Origin: Nemertoderma westbladi
Lineage: Eukaryota > Xenacoelomorpha > Nemertodermatida > Nemertodermatidae
Length of the DNA: 64,000 nucleotides
Assembly: GCA_032718475.1 (NCBI GenBank)
Contig: JAUCBJ010002525.1
Span: 1 to 64,000, forward strand
Reading direction: 5' to 3'
The notes beneath the pieces were generated by a model. That model did no database searches and was not told where the DNA came from. It saw nothing but the letters and a program-made list of their open reading frames with translations. Position 1 is the first letter of the stretch, and each line of letters opens with the position of its first letter. Both the position numbers and the translations under genes were made by a program. Below, in pieces: positions 20,636 to 32,008 of the stretch.

Positions 20636-22551
20636 TCCAGTTTATAACCCGAATAATCTGATATTACTGTGATGTGTGTTAAAACTACTGTAGCTACCGG
20701 TACTAAGCTGCAGCCTGTCAGCCTGTAGTTATGTTAAACCTTTTTAAACATTACTAAATAATAATACATAAATATAAATCCACTGATTTAATAAAGTACA
20801 TACCGGTAAGTAATTGGGTTGATTACACAGTTGTACAGCCAGACAGCAGTACTGGAATTCTGCAACTAATGGACCCCGCTAGCGGGGTCTGGATATTCAG
20901 TGTGCCAGTCCTGTAGTATAGCAGTCCTTGGTTTTACTGCATACTGCAGTACTGTATAAATATCAAACATCGCGTTCTGATTATACTAAAGTCCCTTACT
21001 CGTCATAAATATTATGCCCTAATAAATTTGAGTATGCTAACGCCACGAAAGGCATCGTTCCATTAGATTAACTCGTTCTGATTTATATGTTTATTGAGTA
21101 AGAGTAACCTAAACAATAACAGCCATCATCGCGGGGATTATAGTCTGCCAGAAACCCTGACCCCCCTCTGCCCATCTTTATCTGTTTATCAACCATACAT
21201 CCATGGGACTTGAACAGTACTTCAGCATTGAAATGTTTTGGACGTTTTGTTTTGAAAGTAAAAATATAGAAGTCTGGAAGTTTTGTTTGTTTTAATTTTT
21301 CAGGCAGTCACATTCCACCAACCAGCAACAGTCCCATCCCTTCCCACTATCCCGCGGACCACCACACTGTTTCATTATAAAGTATTCCCATCTCGATGAT
21401 GGGAATTAATCAGTAATCCGATGGGATTCAAATCCCATCTCGAAGTAACAGCAAAACAATAACACGAAAGTCAATAGCTTTACAGTTATATTTGATTGCA
21501 TTGAAAGTTAATAGAAAGAAGAAGTTAAATTGCATATCCATTAAAATATCATGAAATTGATACGGCAGTTTAGTAGATTAAAACGGCCACAGCAAGATTT
21601 ATAAAATGAAAAATAAGTAAAATCAGCACACAATATTATCAATATAGACATTGAAGACAATTTAATAAACAAATACTATAAAAAAATATCTACTAACAAT
21701 CAATACATGATATATATAATATATATAATATACATCAGCGACTACCATCGCCACTCTGGTTCAATCAGTCAGTCCGGTATCATTGTTAGCGTTTTGTTGA
21801 ATTACCCACTCATCCTCAGACCCTCATGGACACCGACGACGAGCTAACCCTAACCGTTAGTCGATTCCTCCTTGACTGGAAACATCAGGTTCGGGCCGTT
21901 CGGCCCATACAAAGTCATTAGCCTCCATGCCTGAACCCGCAGGATCATAAGATCTACAGTATGTATCGGTATATCGTTCAGTCGTTTTTTCCTTTGTCAG
22001 TACTGTAGTATTGATAGGCTCCGTCTCGTGGGTATTCAGGGGACCCCCATTCGACGTATTCGCATCTCCTCCTGGTTGTTTCGGGTACCACCGCCCGCCA
22101 TATGCGCATCTCTTCGTGGTTGTTCCGGGTAGGCTACCACCCCCGTTCGCCGCATTCGCATCTCATCGAGGAAGTTCGGGTCCGGGTACCCCGTGTAGGC
22201 CTATTCATTCATCATTGTTGTTTTTAAAGACCTACCTACACCTACCTACATTCACCCTACACGTGCATCTACATGTAGGCTACACATACCTACATGTAGC
22301 CTCTATGTAGGCTATACCTCTACGCAAAAGATATACCCCAACAGGACCGAGGATATCAGATACCGGTAACTACTGAACTAACTGACTAACAGTGAGTGAC
22401 AGTACAGTTGTAGGCATAAAACATAATAAAGGACAGACAAGCGACAGCGTAGAGAACTCCTGATTTCTCTTTAATTAATTTCTTTATTTAACTAAGTTAT
22501 TAGAAGCTTCTTGTAGGAAGTAATTAAGAAACAACCATTATTTATAAAGAG

Positions 22552-22777
22552 TGTTAGAATATCATAAACTGTTAGTCTGCCGGACTCGGTTTCTTACATT
22601 TTGAGAGAGATATAAGGTGGAGGGAAATTCAAACTTACTTTTAGTTAGAGGTAGCACTGTGTGACATACCGGCACTGCTGCACTGCAGCAATACTGCAAT
22701 AGGTCTAGTGCATTTATTGACAGGCCTAAATCGTGTATACATTATACAATGATATGTTAGAATATCCTATCTTAACA
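22552..22777 (+). repeat. 5' LTR
   Basis: 226 bp, TGTTAGAATATC to TATCTTAACA. It differs from the 3' LTR at three bases, in CTGCTGCAC and TTTATTGACA. It should carry the promoter, but I see no clear TATA box. Confidence 0.93.
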
Positions 22778-22795
22778 TGGCGCAGTGTGTACTCC
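22778..22795 (+). promoter_or_regulatory. primer binding site
   Basis: TGGCGCAGTGTGTACTCC begins right after the LTR terminal CA. The TGG start matches the CCA end of a tRNA. The specific tRNA primer is not determined. Confidence 0.6.
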
Positions 22796-22907
22796 AACCT
22801 ACACTGGAGTAAAATAATTCCCAGTGGCAGAATATAACCGAATACAGGAATATAGATCCCTAATCCATCCATCTTATCCGGAATTTTGAAAATAACTTGC
22901 CCTTACA

Positions 22908-25900
22908 ATGGGAGAGAAACCAGATAATTATTTGGACTTAAATGAAGAGGATCTACCACAACTCGATATACAAGATCTTCGACATTACTGTACCCAGGCT
23001 GGCATAAACTTTACAAGTAAAACAGCTGCTAAAACTCTTCAGAAGAAGTTATCCGGAGCATTAAACTTTGAGGATGGAAAGGGCGAAACTGCCTCATGGG
23101 ACACGTTTGCTAAAATTTTAGCAGATGAACGGCGGGCTGCTGAGGATCGTTCCGCTAGAGAGCGTGCCGCCGCCGAATTACAACGAGCCGAGGATCGCGC
23201 CGTCACAGCCGCGGAGCTACGGCTTGTAATAGAACGTGCTGACGAGGACAGACGTGTCGCCGCTGCGCAGTTCGCTCAATTAATAGCAACACTCCATCCT
23301 GCCGCTGGCGGTGGAGTGGCACCGGGGGTTCCACCTCTGGCTCCCGGAGATGTACCTGAGCATCAAAATCGACGTCGTCCTATCGACATTAAGAATCTCG
23401 AAAAGATAAATAATAACGTCGACTTCCAAACCTTCATCCGATGGCGGAAAGCTTGGGATGTTCACGCACACCGGCAACAGATATCGCTTTTCCCTCGCGA
23501 CGAGCAAGTATATGCCTTGATAGAGGCGTTGGGAATGGATATCCAACAAACTATTAAAGTTACGCTTCGCCTGGATATCGACTCAGGTGACACAACAACT
23601 GAGACGTTGTTGGACGCGTTTCAGGCCCATTTACGTTCTAAACGGAGTCTTGCCGTTGATGCCATAAAGTTTAGAGAACGTAAACAGGGTCCTAACGAAT
23701 CCTTTGATTCACTCCGAGTTTCACTCGAGGAACTAGCTGACAGCGCTGAGCTGTGCGACCATTGTCGTAATCGTCAGTTAGTTACACAGATCATCGTGGG
23801 TGTTCGAACCTCTGAGACCCGATCCAAACTCCTCGAAATTCTACCTGAACCGACACTTAATGACTGTGTTCGAATAGCACAGATGGTTGAAGCAAGTGAG
23901 AAGAACGAGGTAATTATAGGTAGCGGCAAACCTATAACACAAATCTCGAACTATCAACGGGAACGTGGACGATCACCAACCCGCGAAAATCGAGATAATC
24001 GGAATCCTTCGGGAAATCGAAATAATTCCAGCAATCCGAACCAAAGTTCCGGCAAATGTGGTATGTGCGGTCGAAAGACACACCCGGGTGGCAGAACTGA
24101 ATGTCCAGCCCGAAACGCCACATGCGACGGATGCGGAAAACTTGGACACTATAGACCGGTATGCCGTTCTAAACATAAAACCAAGGAACACAAGGTTTCC
24201 ACTATCCGTCCAACTCAAAACTCTGTCAATCGCATTGTAATCTCTAACACAATATGCGAGCTAGAATATGTACCAGTCGACATATTTCGCACAGATAATA
24301 ATAATAAAGTTGGACATATTAAACAGGCCCTGCCCGACAGTGGCGCTGTTATAACCATTTTGGGCGAGAAACAATTCCACAAGATGGGCGGTAAAGGATC
24401 CGACCTTCTACCTGCCGGCAGGGAAGTGTTTTCCGCAGCAAATGGTTCTCCGATATATATATCGGGTCGTCTTCCCGTTCGAATAATTCATGAGGGCGAC
24501 ATCGTTGAGACCGAGATATACATATCTCGAGAATCCACTGGATTTATTATGTCTCTCCGACTATCTCAAGAGTTTGGACTCATTCCTTGGAATTTTCCAA
24601 ACAAAATCCATCCAGATATTTCCACTGTCAAAGCATCTCAGAATATGGAGAATTTGCAGCAGGAAATTCTGACAGAATTTGCAGATGTCTTTGATGACGA
24701 CTCGGTTCCATTATCTATGATGGACGGTCCACCGATGCACATAACACTTAAGGAAAATGCGGTGCCTTACCATGTAAATGGCGCCCGACCTATACCTTTT
24801 GCGTTGCGCGAAGAGGTTAAACTACTGCTCGACGATTACGAACGTCGTCAGATCATTGCTAAAGTTACTGAGCCTACAGATTGGGCTCACCCTTTAACGG
24901 TGTGTAGAAAACCAAATGGGAAACTCCGTTTGTGCGTGGACCTTCGACACCTTAATAACCAGGTTAAACGTCCACAGTATCCCACACCCAATCCACGCAG
25001 TGTAATCGCTAATATTCCGGCTTCCTCGAAATGTTTCACAGTATTCGATGCAGCACATGGATATTGGCAGATTCCCCTGGACTCAGAAAGCCAACTTCTC
25101 ACGACATTCACCACACCATGGGGGCGCTACGTACATCGACGTAGTGTAATGGGCCTCATCTCGAGTGGGGATGAATATAATCGTCGTGGAGACAACGCAT
25201 TGCAGGGTATTCCCAACGTGGTCAAGTTGGTTGATGACCTACTGATCTACGGAGACAATGTGGAAGAACATATCTCCCAGATTAGGGTTGTACTGCAACG
25301 CTGTCGTGAGGAAAAATTGTGTCTTCACCCAGAGAAGATACAATTCGCTAAGTCGGAAGTTAAATATGCCGGATTTCTAGTAGGAGAATCGGGAATAAAA
25401 CCAGATCCAATGAAACTTCGAGCGATCTCAAGTTTTCCATGTCCAACTAACATAACTGACTTAAGAAGTTTTGTCGGGTTAGTCGAACAATTGGCCCCTT
25501 TCTCACATGACTTGGCATCACATTTAACTCCACTACGTCCCCTATTAAGTGCGAGGTCTCCATTTATATGGACTCCAGACCACGAACGCGCATTCATTGC
25601 GACAAAGGCCGGACTGATTTCGCCGCCTATTCTAGCATCATTCGACCCCACTAAGGAAACTCAGCTCCAAACTGATGCGTCCCGGAAACATGGCCTTGGG
25701 TACGCCTTACTCCAACTCCATGGTGAAGATTGGCGTCTCGTTGAATGTGGTAGTCGGTTTGTGACCGAAACAGAATCCCGCTATGCCATAGTCGAGTTGG
25801 AAATGTTAGCGGTAGTCTGGGCAACCCAGAAGTGTAGATTGTACTTACTGGGGTTGCATAATTACACCTTAGTGGTGGACCACCAACCACTCGTGACGAT

Positions 25901-27428
25901 CATTGATCGTTACACCATCGATGCAACGGAGAACACACGCCTCCAGCGACTAAAGACCAAACTGTCTCCATATGTGTTTACCACAATCTGGAGAAAGGGG
26001 AAAGACCATCGAATACCAGATGCTCTATCCCGCGCCCCTGTGGATGACCCCACTCCAGAGGACATTGTCGATGACGGTGATATGTCATATTACATCCGGG
26101 CGGTTACTCAACAAACCATCTCGGATATTGAAGCCTCTTTTGACGACTCCATTCTAGAATCCCTGAATCAATGTGTTCTGAACGACCCTGATTACATGGC
26201 ATTACACAAAGCCATACAATCCGGTTTCCCCCTGGACACTCGGACACTATCTGGAGTTCGACCATTCTGGTCAATTCGTCATGAACTCACGACTGACCAT
26301 GATCTCATTCTATATGGTCATCGCATAGTCATCCCGCTTGAAGAACGACGGAAAATTCTTCAACGCTTACATTCGTCTCACCAAGGTGTTGAAAAGACGC
26401 TGCGTCGGGCACGTCAAACTGTTTACTGGCCAGGATTGACCAGTGACATTCGGAACACTACTGGGTCGTGCCGTGAATGTTTGGCTTATCAACCAAGCCA
26501 TCCCAAAGAGCCAATGCTCTACGACCCCCCGGCTACACGGCCCTTCGAAGAAATTTCGTGCGATTTCTTCTCCCTAAACGGTCATGATTACCTCACTGTA
26601 GCGGATCGCTACTCCGGGTGGCCAGAAGTCCTCTCTTACAGCACCCCTCCCACTGCGGCGAAAACTATCGAGAGTGTCCGCAGCGTGTTCATCCGCTTTG
26701 GTGTCCCTACACGTTTACGATCCGATGGCGGCCCTCAATTTACAGCCACCGTATTCGAGGATTTCCTCAATGATTGGGGCGTCAAACCGATCGTTTCTTC
26801 ACCGGGATACGCGCAAAGTAACGGTCACGCCGAATCAGCGGTGAAAGCTATCAAATCCCTCCTCGCAAAGACTGGAGGAAACATCAAGAGTGAGAGATTC
26901 GGGGAGGGGCTACTCGAATTACGGAATGCGCCACGCATGCATGGGAAATCGCCAGCCGAAATTCTGTTCGGACATCCTATCCGTACACGAATCCCCATCC
27001 ACAGCAGTGCGTTCCATGGGAGCCATCAGTCTACTCGGACTGAAATGGATATAAAGGCCCATGACCTAAAATCCAAAACTGCCAACTATTATAATAAGGG
27101 CGCCCACAAACTCAAACCACTTCAGATTGGGGAGAAGGTCCTTATCCAGAATGCTTCTACAAAGCGTTGGGACCGATCCGGTGTCGTTGTGGAGATCAAT
27201 CCACATCGTTCTTACAGGGTCCGGACCCCATCGGGCCGCGCACTACGGCGCAACCGAAGATTCCTTATTAAGGACACTGCGGCAGACCCTATTATACAGA
27301 AAGAACAACCCTATCAACGGAAACATGTAACATGGAAACCGACGTTAGTGGATGATATACCTGTCGTTCATAGATATCCACAACGTAATCGACGCTCTCC
27401 AGACAGACTACATTCCTCTACAAACTGA
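22908..27428 (+). CDS. gypsy Gag-Pol polyprotein
   Basis: 1506 residues in one frame. Gag comes first, with two Cys/His knuckles around 381-425, the second a canonical [14 protein letters not shown]. An aspartic protease follows, with an active site near 477 ([11 protein letters not shown]). The reverse transcriptase has [10 protein letters not shown] near 674, [14 protein letters not shown], the unusual [15 protein letters not shown] block, and the catalytic box [10 protein letters not shown] near 774. RNase H starts at TDASRKHG near 921. The integrase has an H-H-C-C zinc finger at about 1155-1195 and the D,D-35-E triad in CDFF near 1219, RSDGGPQF near 1272 and NGHAESAV near 1308. The domain order is that of Ty3/gypsy, and the RT motifs look closest to Mag-like lineages. 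There is no frameshift between gag and pol and no env. In the cell it would direct reverse transcription and integration of its own RNA. Confidence 0.95.
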   Translation: MGEKPDNYLDLNEEDLPQLDIQDLRHYCTQAGINFTSKTAAKTLQKKLSGALNFEDGKGETASWDTFAKILADERRAAEDRSARERAAAELQRAEDRAVTAAELRLVIERADEDRRVAAAQFAQLIATLHPAAGGGVAPGVPPLAPGDVPEHQNRRRPIDIKNLEKINNNVDFQTFIRWRKAWDVHAHRQQISLFPRDEQVYALIEALGMDIQQTIKVTLRLDIDSGDTTTETLLDAFQAHLRSKRSLAVDAIKFRERKQGPNESFDSLRVSLEELADSAELCDHCRNRQLVTQIIVGVRTSETRSKLLEILPEPTLNDCVRIAQMVEASEKNEVIIGSGKPITQISNYQRERGRSPTRENRDNRNPSGNRNNSSNPNQSSGKCGMCGRKTHPGGRTECPARNATCDGCGKLGHYRPVCRSKHKTKEHKVSTIRPTQNSVNRIVISNTICELEYVPVDIFRTDNNNKVGHIKQALPDSGAVITILGEKQFHKMGGKGSDLLPAGREVFSAANGSPIYISGRLPVRIIHEGDIVETEIYISRESTGFIMSLRLSQEFGLIPWNFPNKIHPDISTVKASQNMENLQQEILTEFADVFDDDSVPLSMMDGPPMHITLKENAVPYHVNGARPIPFALREEVKLLLDDYERRQIIAKVTEPTDWAHPLTVCRKPNGKLRLCVDLRHLNNQVKRPQYPTPNPRSVIANIPASSKCFTVFDAAHGYWQIPLDSESQLLTTFTTPWGRYVHRRSVMGLISSGDEYNRRGDNALQGIPNVVKLVDDLLIYGDNVEEHISQIRVVLQRCREEKLCLHPEKIQFAKSEVKYAGFLVGESGIKPDPMKLRAISSFPCPTNITDLRSFVGLVEQLAPFSHDLASHLTPLRPLLSARSPFIWTPDHERAFIATKAGLISPPILASFDPTKETQLQTDASRKHGLGYALLQLHGEDWRLVECGSRFVTETESRYAIVELEMLAVVWATQKCRLYLLGLHNYTLVVDHQPLVTIIDRYTIDATENTRLQRLKTKLSPYVFTTIWRKGKDHRIPDALSRAPVDDPTPEDIVDDGDMSYYIRAVTQQTISDIEASFDDSILESLNQCVLNDPDYMALHKAIQSGFPLDTRTLSGVRPFWSIRHELTTDHDLILYGHRIVIPLEERRKILQRLHSSHQGVEKTLRRARQTVYWPGLTSDIRNTTGSCRECLAYQPSHPKEPMLYDPPATRPFEEISCDFFSLNGHDYLTVADRYSGWPEVLSYSTPPTAAKTIESVRSVFIRFGVPTRLRSDGGPQFTATVFEDFLNDWGVKPIVSSPGYAQSNGHAESAVKAIKSLLAKTGGNIKSERFGEGLLELRNAPRMHGKSPAEILFGHPIRTRIPIHSSAFHGSHQSTRTEMDIKAHDLKSKTANYYNKGAHKLKPLQIGEKVLIQNASTKRWDRSGVVVEINPHRSYRVRTPSGRALRRNRRFLIKDTAADPIIQKEQPYQRKHVTWKPTLVDDIPVVHRYPQRNRRSPDRLHSSTN

Positions 27429-27448
27429 AAGCTTTCATATCATATACT

Positions 27449-27465
27449 AAAAGCTCGAAGGGGGG
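27449..27465 (+). promoter_or_regulatory. polypurine tract
   Basis: AAAAGCTCGAAGGGGGG lies directly before the 3' LTR. It is the expected primer site for plus-strand DNA synthesis. Confidence 0.75.
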
Positions 27466-27691
27466 TGTTAGAATATCATAAACTGTTAGTCTGCCGGACT
27501 CGGTTTCTTACATTTTGAGAGAGATATAAGGTGGAGGGAAATTCAAACTTACTTTTAGTTAGAGGTAGCACTGTGTGACATACCGGCACTGTTGCACTGC
27601 AGCAATACTGCAATAGGTCTAGTGCATTTATATACAGGCCTAAATCGTGTATACATTATACAATGATATGTTAGAATATCCTATCTTAACA
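27466..27691 (+). repeat. 3' LTR
   Basis: 226 bp, 223 positions identical to the 5' LTR. It ends at TTAACA and abuts a possible host exon. Confidence 0.93.
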
Positions 27692-27872
27692 AAGATGACA
27701 GCCATGTGCCCTTCGTCACACATTGTTGTCGGTCCCTAGAATAACCCTCAATCATTCCTGCGATCATCTCTGCTGTGTTCTTGATAATAGTTATAGGTGG
27801 ATCGTCTATACTTATAAATGCGCCAGCCGCCAGTATATTATTATCTAAACCTGATGTCGTCTCCAACACGTC
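27692..27872 (-). pseudogene. possible host exon at the gypsy insertion point, unrecognised
   Basis: The minus strand has a frame of about 60 codons after a splice-acceptor-like CGTAG|GACGTG at 27873. Its composition is protein-like (SGLDNNILAAGAFISIDDPP, then ITIIKNTAEMIAGMIEGY). It runs to the gypsy boundary. If the retrotransposon is removed, the frame would meet TAA within two codons on the far side. The element therefore seems to have landed at or next to the last codon. I do not recognise the family. It could also be a chance frame, as no further exons were found. Confidence 0.3.
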
Positions 27873-29794
27873 CTACGTTCATTATTTTCCACCAACGAAC
27901 AATAATTGTTCGTATATAATTCCGAGGTCTCCTTTACTACATTATAAATCGATTCTTTCTAGATGGGATTCTAAGACTTTTTGTAGAAAAAATGTACTGA
28001 CTAACTGAATTATTGTCGAAAATCACCTATCAAATTAGAAAGACAATTTCCACAAAAGACAGAAAATAGCAAAAAAAGGTTCGAAAAGAAGGAGACACTA
28101 CCATATATACCACACTACTATATAAATTAGCGCAAAATTTTTGGCCAACATTTTCGTTGATTTTTTTTTCACAAATTTTCATGCTTTTTTGTCAGTATTT
28201 TTTCTTGATAAATGTTCTAGAACGTATATTGACTGAGTGTTCTAGAACTTTGAAAAAAGTTCTAGAACATTTTAATTATTAATTTTCGAGAAAATAATTT
28301 TCTTTAAAAAAGAAAAATTTTTAAAAAGTTTATTATTTTTTATCCTATTTTGCCTGTTTTTTTCTGTTGATAAGAGTTCTAGCAACCACTACCAAATGTT
28401 CTAGAACATTTTTATTAACAATTTTCGATAAATAAATATTCTAGAATATTTTTTCATTAAAAAAATATAATAATATGATTGTTTAATTAAAAAAAAAGTA
28501 GCTCGTAAACTAAACACATTTTAGAGCAAAATGAAAATGTTGGCACGGGCGGAACTCTAGCCAAATTTTTAGCTACATATTCAATATTTGGTACTAGCTA
28601 ACGTTCTAGAATATTTAACAAGCATCAATTTGAAGGGTGGCATTAGTATAGTACCATATCCAAATTTTGCACTTTTCTTTTCTTTTTAGGTTAAAAGATT
28701 TTTGACATGTTGTTTGGCTTTGTATTATCAATTTTATTCTAGAATTATATATCTTTGTTGCTAGGTTATATACATAAATAAAATAAATTTAAAATTACTT
28801 AATGAATAATTATTTCTTTATATAGTGATTATTTATTTCTTATTCTTATTGAGAAATATATTTGAGGATTAAATTACATTTTTAATTTTTTACTAGCTAA
28901 TAAAAAGTACTAGCATGGCCTACTATATATACGGCCTAACATGTTGTCGATTTGGCCTTAAAAAAAGAGGCCAGTTTTTTTTACACTATTTTAATATTTT
29001 GATATGGGGAGAGTTCTATAAATTGCCATTTGCTGCAATTTGGTCAACGGACGTAATTGAAGTCTCTTCGTTAATTAAGCAAGATACAAAATTTGATGGT
29101 AGCTAGTGTTTTAGATAGGTTTAGCTAGTAATTTCAACACTGGTTCCGACATCCTACTTCCCTCTATAAATTTTTTGTAGTAGCTAGTTCTTATTACTAT
29201 TTGTATAGAAAATGTTCCAGAACATGTTAGCTATTCATTTTTTTAAAAATTATGTTCAAGAACAAATATTTTTTGTTCTAGAACATTTTTTAGAAAAAAA
29301 TCTGGATTCTGTTTAAAACGCAAGGAATCGTTCTAAAACGTGTTTAAAATCAATAAAAAAAAATGTGAAAAAAAATATTGTGAATAAAATTTTTTGAAAA
29401 AATTTTTTTTATTGATTTTAAACACGATTTAGAACGATTCCATGCGTTTTAATTAGAATCCAGATTTTTTTCTAAAAAATGTTCTAGAACAAAAAATATT
29501 TGTTCTAGAACATAACTTTTTTAAAAATGAATAGCTAACATGTTCTGGAACATTTTCTATACAAATAGTAATAAGTAAATAGTAAATAAGCAAATAGTAA
29601 TATATATAGTAGGCCATGGTACTAGCTAACACAAAATCAAAATTATTAGCTACCGGTACCATCTTACGGTCAGATGGTCAAATATTTGTTCTAGAACAAA
29701 AACGGTCAAAATAAAAGACATTTTCACAAGAAAAAGTTGGTCAATTGTTTTTTTAATTTTAAATTATGATTTTTTTTTCACTAGCTAATATAAA
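27873..29794. other. very AT-rich stretch with TTCTAGAA palindromes
   Basis: No gene. From about 28200 it is extremely AT-rich. TTCTAGAA occurs at least 11 times between 28214 and 29690, usually as GTTCTAGAAC. The large inverted repeat at 29190-29578 lies inside it. Confidence 0.6.
29190..29578. repeat. large inverted repeat (palindrome)
   Basis: The arms at about 29190-29352 and 29416-29578 are inverted copies over about 160 bp with a few changes. The AT spacer between them is about 63 bp. Both arms carry GTTCTAGAAC, AAAATCTGGATTCT (or its partner) and ATTTGTATAGAAAATGTTC. It probably represents a foldback element or an inverted duplication. Confidence 0.85.
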
Positions 29795-30347
29795 GTACTA
29801 GCGGTATTACTACACCTTGGGTCACACCTACGAAATTTTTTTTTAATACATAAATAGGTTATTTAAGAATACTAATATTGTTCTACAATGTATATTAATA
29901 AATAGATAATTGTTCTAGAATGTATATTAACAGTTAGTTAATTGGATACTCTTGCTTTACTAATTCAATAAGGTCGTTAAACGGTGAACGTTTGTGAAGC
30001 ATCCTCCACCGATACTCATCTAGGTGACTTTGTAGTAAATTCAATCTAGTGCCTTTCCGTTGCTTCATTATCATAAGTTTGGCATGTCCCCATAATCCTT
30101 CTATAAGTTGCGTGTTCGCTCCGGTGATCTGGTCTACGAATCTACCACGCCCCTTCTTACTGTGGTTTACGACATAGCGACAAAGTACTGTTATTCGACA
30201 GTTATGCACTTTGTGCAAGTGGTTATAATAAATATAAAACATTCTAGAATTCAATTACTATTGTTACAGTACGCTTAAAACACTATAAAACATGCTTATA
30301 ATTAAATTTGTCAGGTGTGACCCAAGGTGTAGTAATACCGTACTAGC
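29795..30347 (-). mobile_element. Merlin-like DNA transposon, deletion derivative
   Basis: The ends at 29803 and 30339 are inverted and start GGTATTACTACACCTTGGGT. The 8 bp GTACTAGC is duplicated outside both (29795-29802 and 30340-30347). It encodes the C-terminal part of an ISXO2-like (IS1595/Merlin) transposase. The element is only 537 bp and lacks the rest of the transposase, so it is non-autonomous. Confidence 0.85.
29934..30254 (-). pseudogene. C-terminal part of ISXO2-like (Merlin) transposase
   Basis: 106 codons; the first ATG inside is at 30242. The diagnostic block is ITGANTQLIEGLWGHAK, followed by LLQSHLDEYRWRMLHKRSPF. This matches the end of the DDE domain of ISXO2-like transposases, in which the Asn/Glu around N-T-x-x-I-E-G supply the last catalytic acidic residue. 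About the first half of a usual Merlin transposase (about 250-300 residues) is missing. The frame reaches to within about 85 bp of the right inverted end, so there is no room for it. Confidence 0.8.
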
Positions 30348-31619
30348 TTACACAAATTCAAAATTACTGGCTACCATCTTACTGGCTCCAATCTTACTGT
30401 CAGGGGGTCAAATATTTGTTATAGAACAAAAACCTCATGATAAAAACCGATAATCACTAATATAATAAATTAATATAAATTTTTTTTGAATTTGGGCATA
30501 GATGCTATATTAATGCCTTGATGTTGGGTTAGAGGAACAAAAATTAAAGTTCATTTTATAAATATTATGTAGTTAAGTGTTTTAATTTGGCATTTACATT
30601 AAATTTCCAGTGTGTTTTTGCTTTGTAACTTCTCGAATTAGCTATAGTAAATTCCGCCGTCATGACCTACATAGTCGAGTCAATCTAGCAAAAAACCCAA
30701 AGTATTTCGCAATCAATCCGAACCACATATTTTGGATTCTATATTACCTTATAAATGACCAAAAAAAAGTCCATAAAATTTTATTTTGCGGATCATATGT
30801 TTATTCATGGAAATTCTGCGTAACACAAGCCAAACAAAAGGAACAGTAGGGAAAAGTAAGTAGCAAATTGGTGATGTTCCAGAATAATTTAATTAATTTC
30901 ACAATAAGCTGTGATTCAATGGGATATTAGTAATATTTACACTGGCGTGTTACACATTAATTGTTATATCTCGGAAACTAGAAGTCGCATCAAATTTTTA
31001 AATATATCAAAAACTTCACGTTATATTAAGGAAACCGTTGTAAAAAAAATTATACAATTCCACTGCAAGGAAATTTCATAATTTCCATTAATGTCGGTGA
31101 AGAATTTTCACATAATTAAATTGTGATTGCTCTAATGATTTTAGGTGTAATTTATTTATTTGGTTTAGTTTGAAAACCACAATAGAATATCATATATCAA
31201 ATAAAATTTTTGGGGATACGGGTTTTTGAGGTCGATAAATCCGCCCGATGGGCGAGGTTACATCCACCCGTTTAGTAGATAAGTTGTGTAAATAAGGTCC
31301 TTCTTATATTGTACCAGCAAAATTGGTATTAAAAATGGATAAATTATTAGACAAATTTCCGTTGCTCTGGAAACTAAATTGGTAATTATATAGAAGTGCA
31401 TACTTCTGTCAATCGATAGTCATTAGAGTAAAGTTTGTCTGTACCAAATTTGGAAATTGGAAATTGAAGGTGATCCGCATAATATATTTTTATCGACTTT
31501 TTGGGGGTATTAACAAGGTAATGTAGAATAAAAAAAAATTGGTTTGGACGAATTGCGAATTTGTTATGGGTTGACCCATTTTTCGGCTAGATTGACTCGC
31601 CTATTCAGTTTAGAACGCC
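30348..31619. other. non-coding AT-rich stretch
   Basis: I see no supported gene. A 79-codon plus-strand frame at 30610-30849 has no recognisable motif. No clear repeat boundary. Confidence 0.4.
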
Positions 31620-32008
31620 TCAGCATCGAAAACACGTACAACGCAATAATGAAATTATAACTAGGAACTGCTTTACATCGTTTATATCGTTGTAATAAAG
31701 ATGACAGTTATTATATTGTTTGCACCGAATGTATTCACTAGTTGGATGATCAGTGCGATAAAGGAGTTTCCATACATACTTCACACGGACTATCTTACAC
31801 CATATATCAGGTAGTAAAAGTCCGCGCGAAATTGGTAGTTTGTGCCTGTCTGTGTTGAATAGTGTACCTACTGCCCCTATCAACAACATTGCGGCCCAGA
31901 AATCTTCTATAATTTTACATGATCGACGTGAGGCCCAGACTGGTGAAGCATACACAATTTTAGTAAGAATAACTGAATGTATAATTTTTGTCACCGCAGC
32001 AATACTAA
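31620..32008 (-). pseudogene. LINE reverse transcriptase C-terminal fragment (minus)
   Basis: An open frame translating to SRNGISIAAVTKIIHSVILT, then KIVYASPVWASR. This resembles the segment after the palm of CR1/jockey-type LINE reverse transcriptases, where a Y-x-S-x-V/C-W box follows a long helix. It stops at TAG 31620. At its 5' side it abuts a plus-strand LINE piece at about 32009. The two lie head to head, which suggests nested insertion or rearrangement. Confidence 0.55.

Larger units (their letters stand above)
18326..20938. mobile_element. P-superfamily transposon, complete ends
   Basis: Perfect 67 bp inverted ends at 18334-18400 and 20864-20930 start CAAGGACTGCTATACTACAG. GTTTTACT is duplicated on both sides (18326-18333 and 20931-20938). 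An 8 bp duplication plus a THAP transposase inside identifies a P element. Each end contains the perfect palindrome GACCCCGCTAGCGGGGTC. The whole unit is 2597 bp, short for a complete transposase, and its reading frame looks incomplete. It is inserted in the 18.08-22.34 kb transposon. Confidence 0.9.
18071..22347. mobile_element. DNA transposon with 103 bp TIRs, host of a nested P element
   Basis: The ends 18079-18181 and 22236-22338 are inverted copies over 103 bp with one mismatch. They begin GGGTATATCTTTTGCGTAG. The 8 bp sequence AACAGGAC lies outside both ends (18071-18078 and 22340-22347), as expected for a target site duplication. The interior is split by the P element. What remains (18182-18325 and 20939-22235) has no transposase. 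It has a GC-rich stretch at about 22015-22190 built from three diverged 64 bp units with CGTATTCGCATCTC. An 8 bp duplication fits the hAT, P or Merlin superfamilies; the superfamily is not settled. Its first bases resemble those of the small element at 56.18 kb. Confidence 0.75.
22552..27691 (+). mobile_element. Ty3/gypsy LTR retrotransposon, young copy
   Basis: A complete element of 5140 bp. The 226 bp LTRs differ at three positions. They start TGTTA and end TAACA. A likely primer binding site directly follows the 5' LTR and a purine tract precedes the 3' LTR. The flanks read AAGAG (22547-22551) and AAGAT (27692-27696), a near-perfect 5 bp target duplication. One uninterrupted gag-pol frame lies between. 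High LTR identity and the open frame point to a recent insertion. Confidence 0.95.

Noticed and set aside
22011-22310. 99-codon plus-strand frame
   Set aside because: It runs over GC-rich tandem units and into the transposon inverted end, with no recognisable protein.
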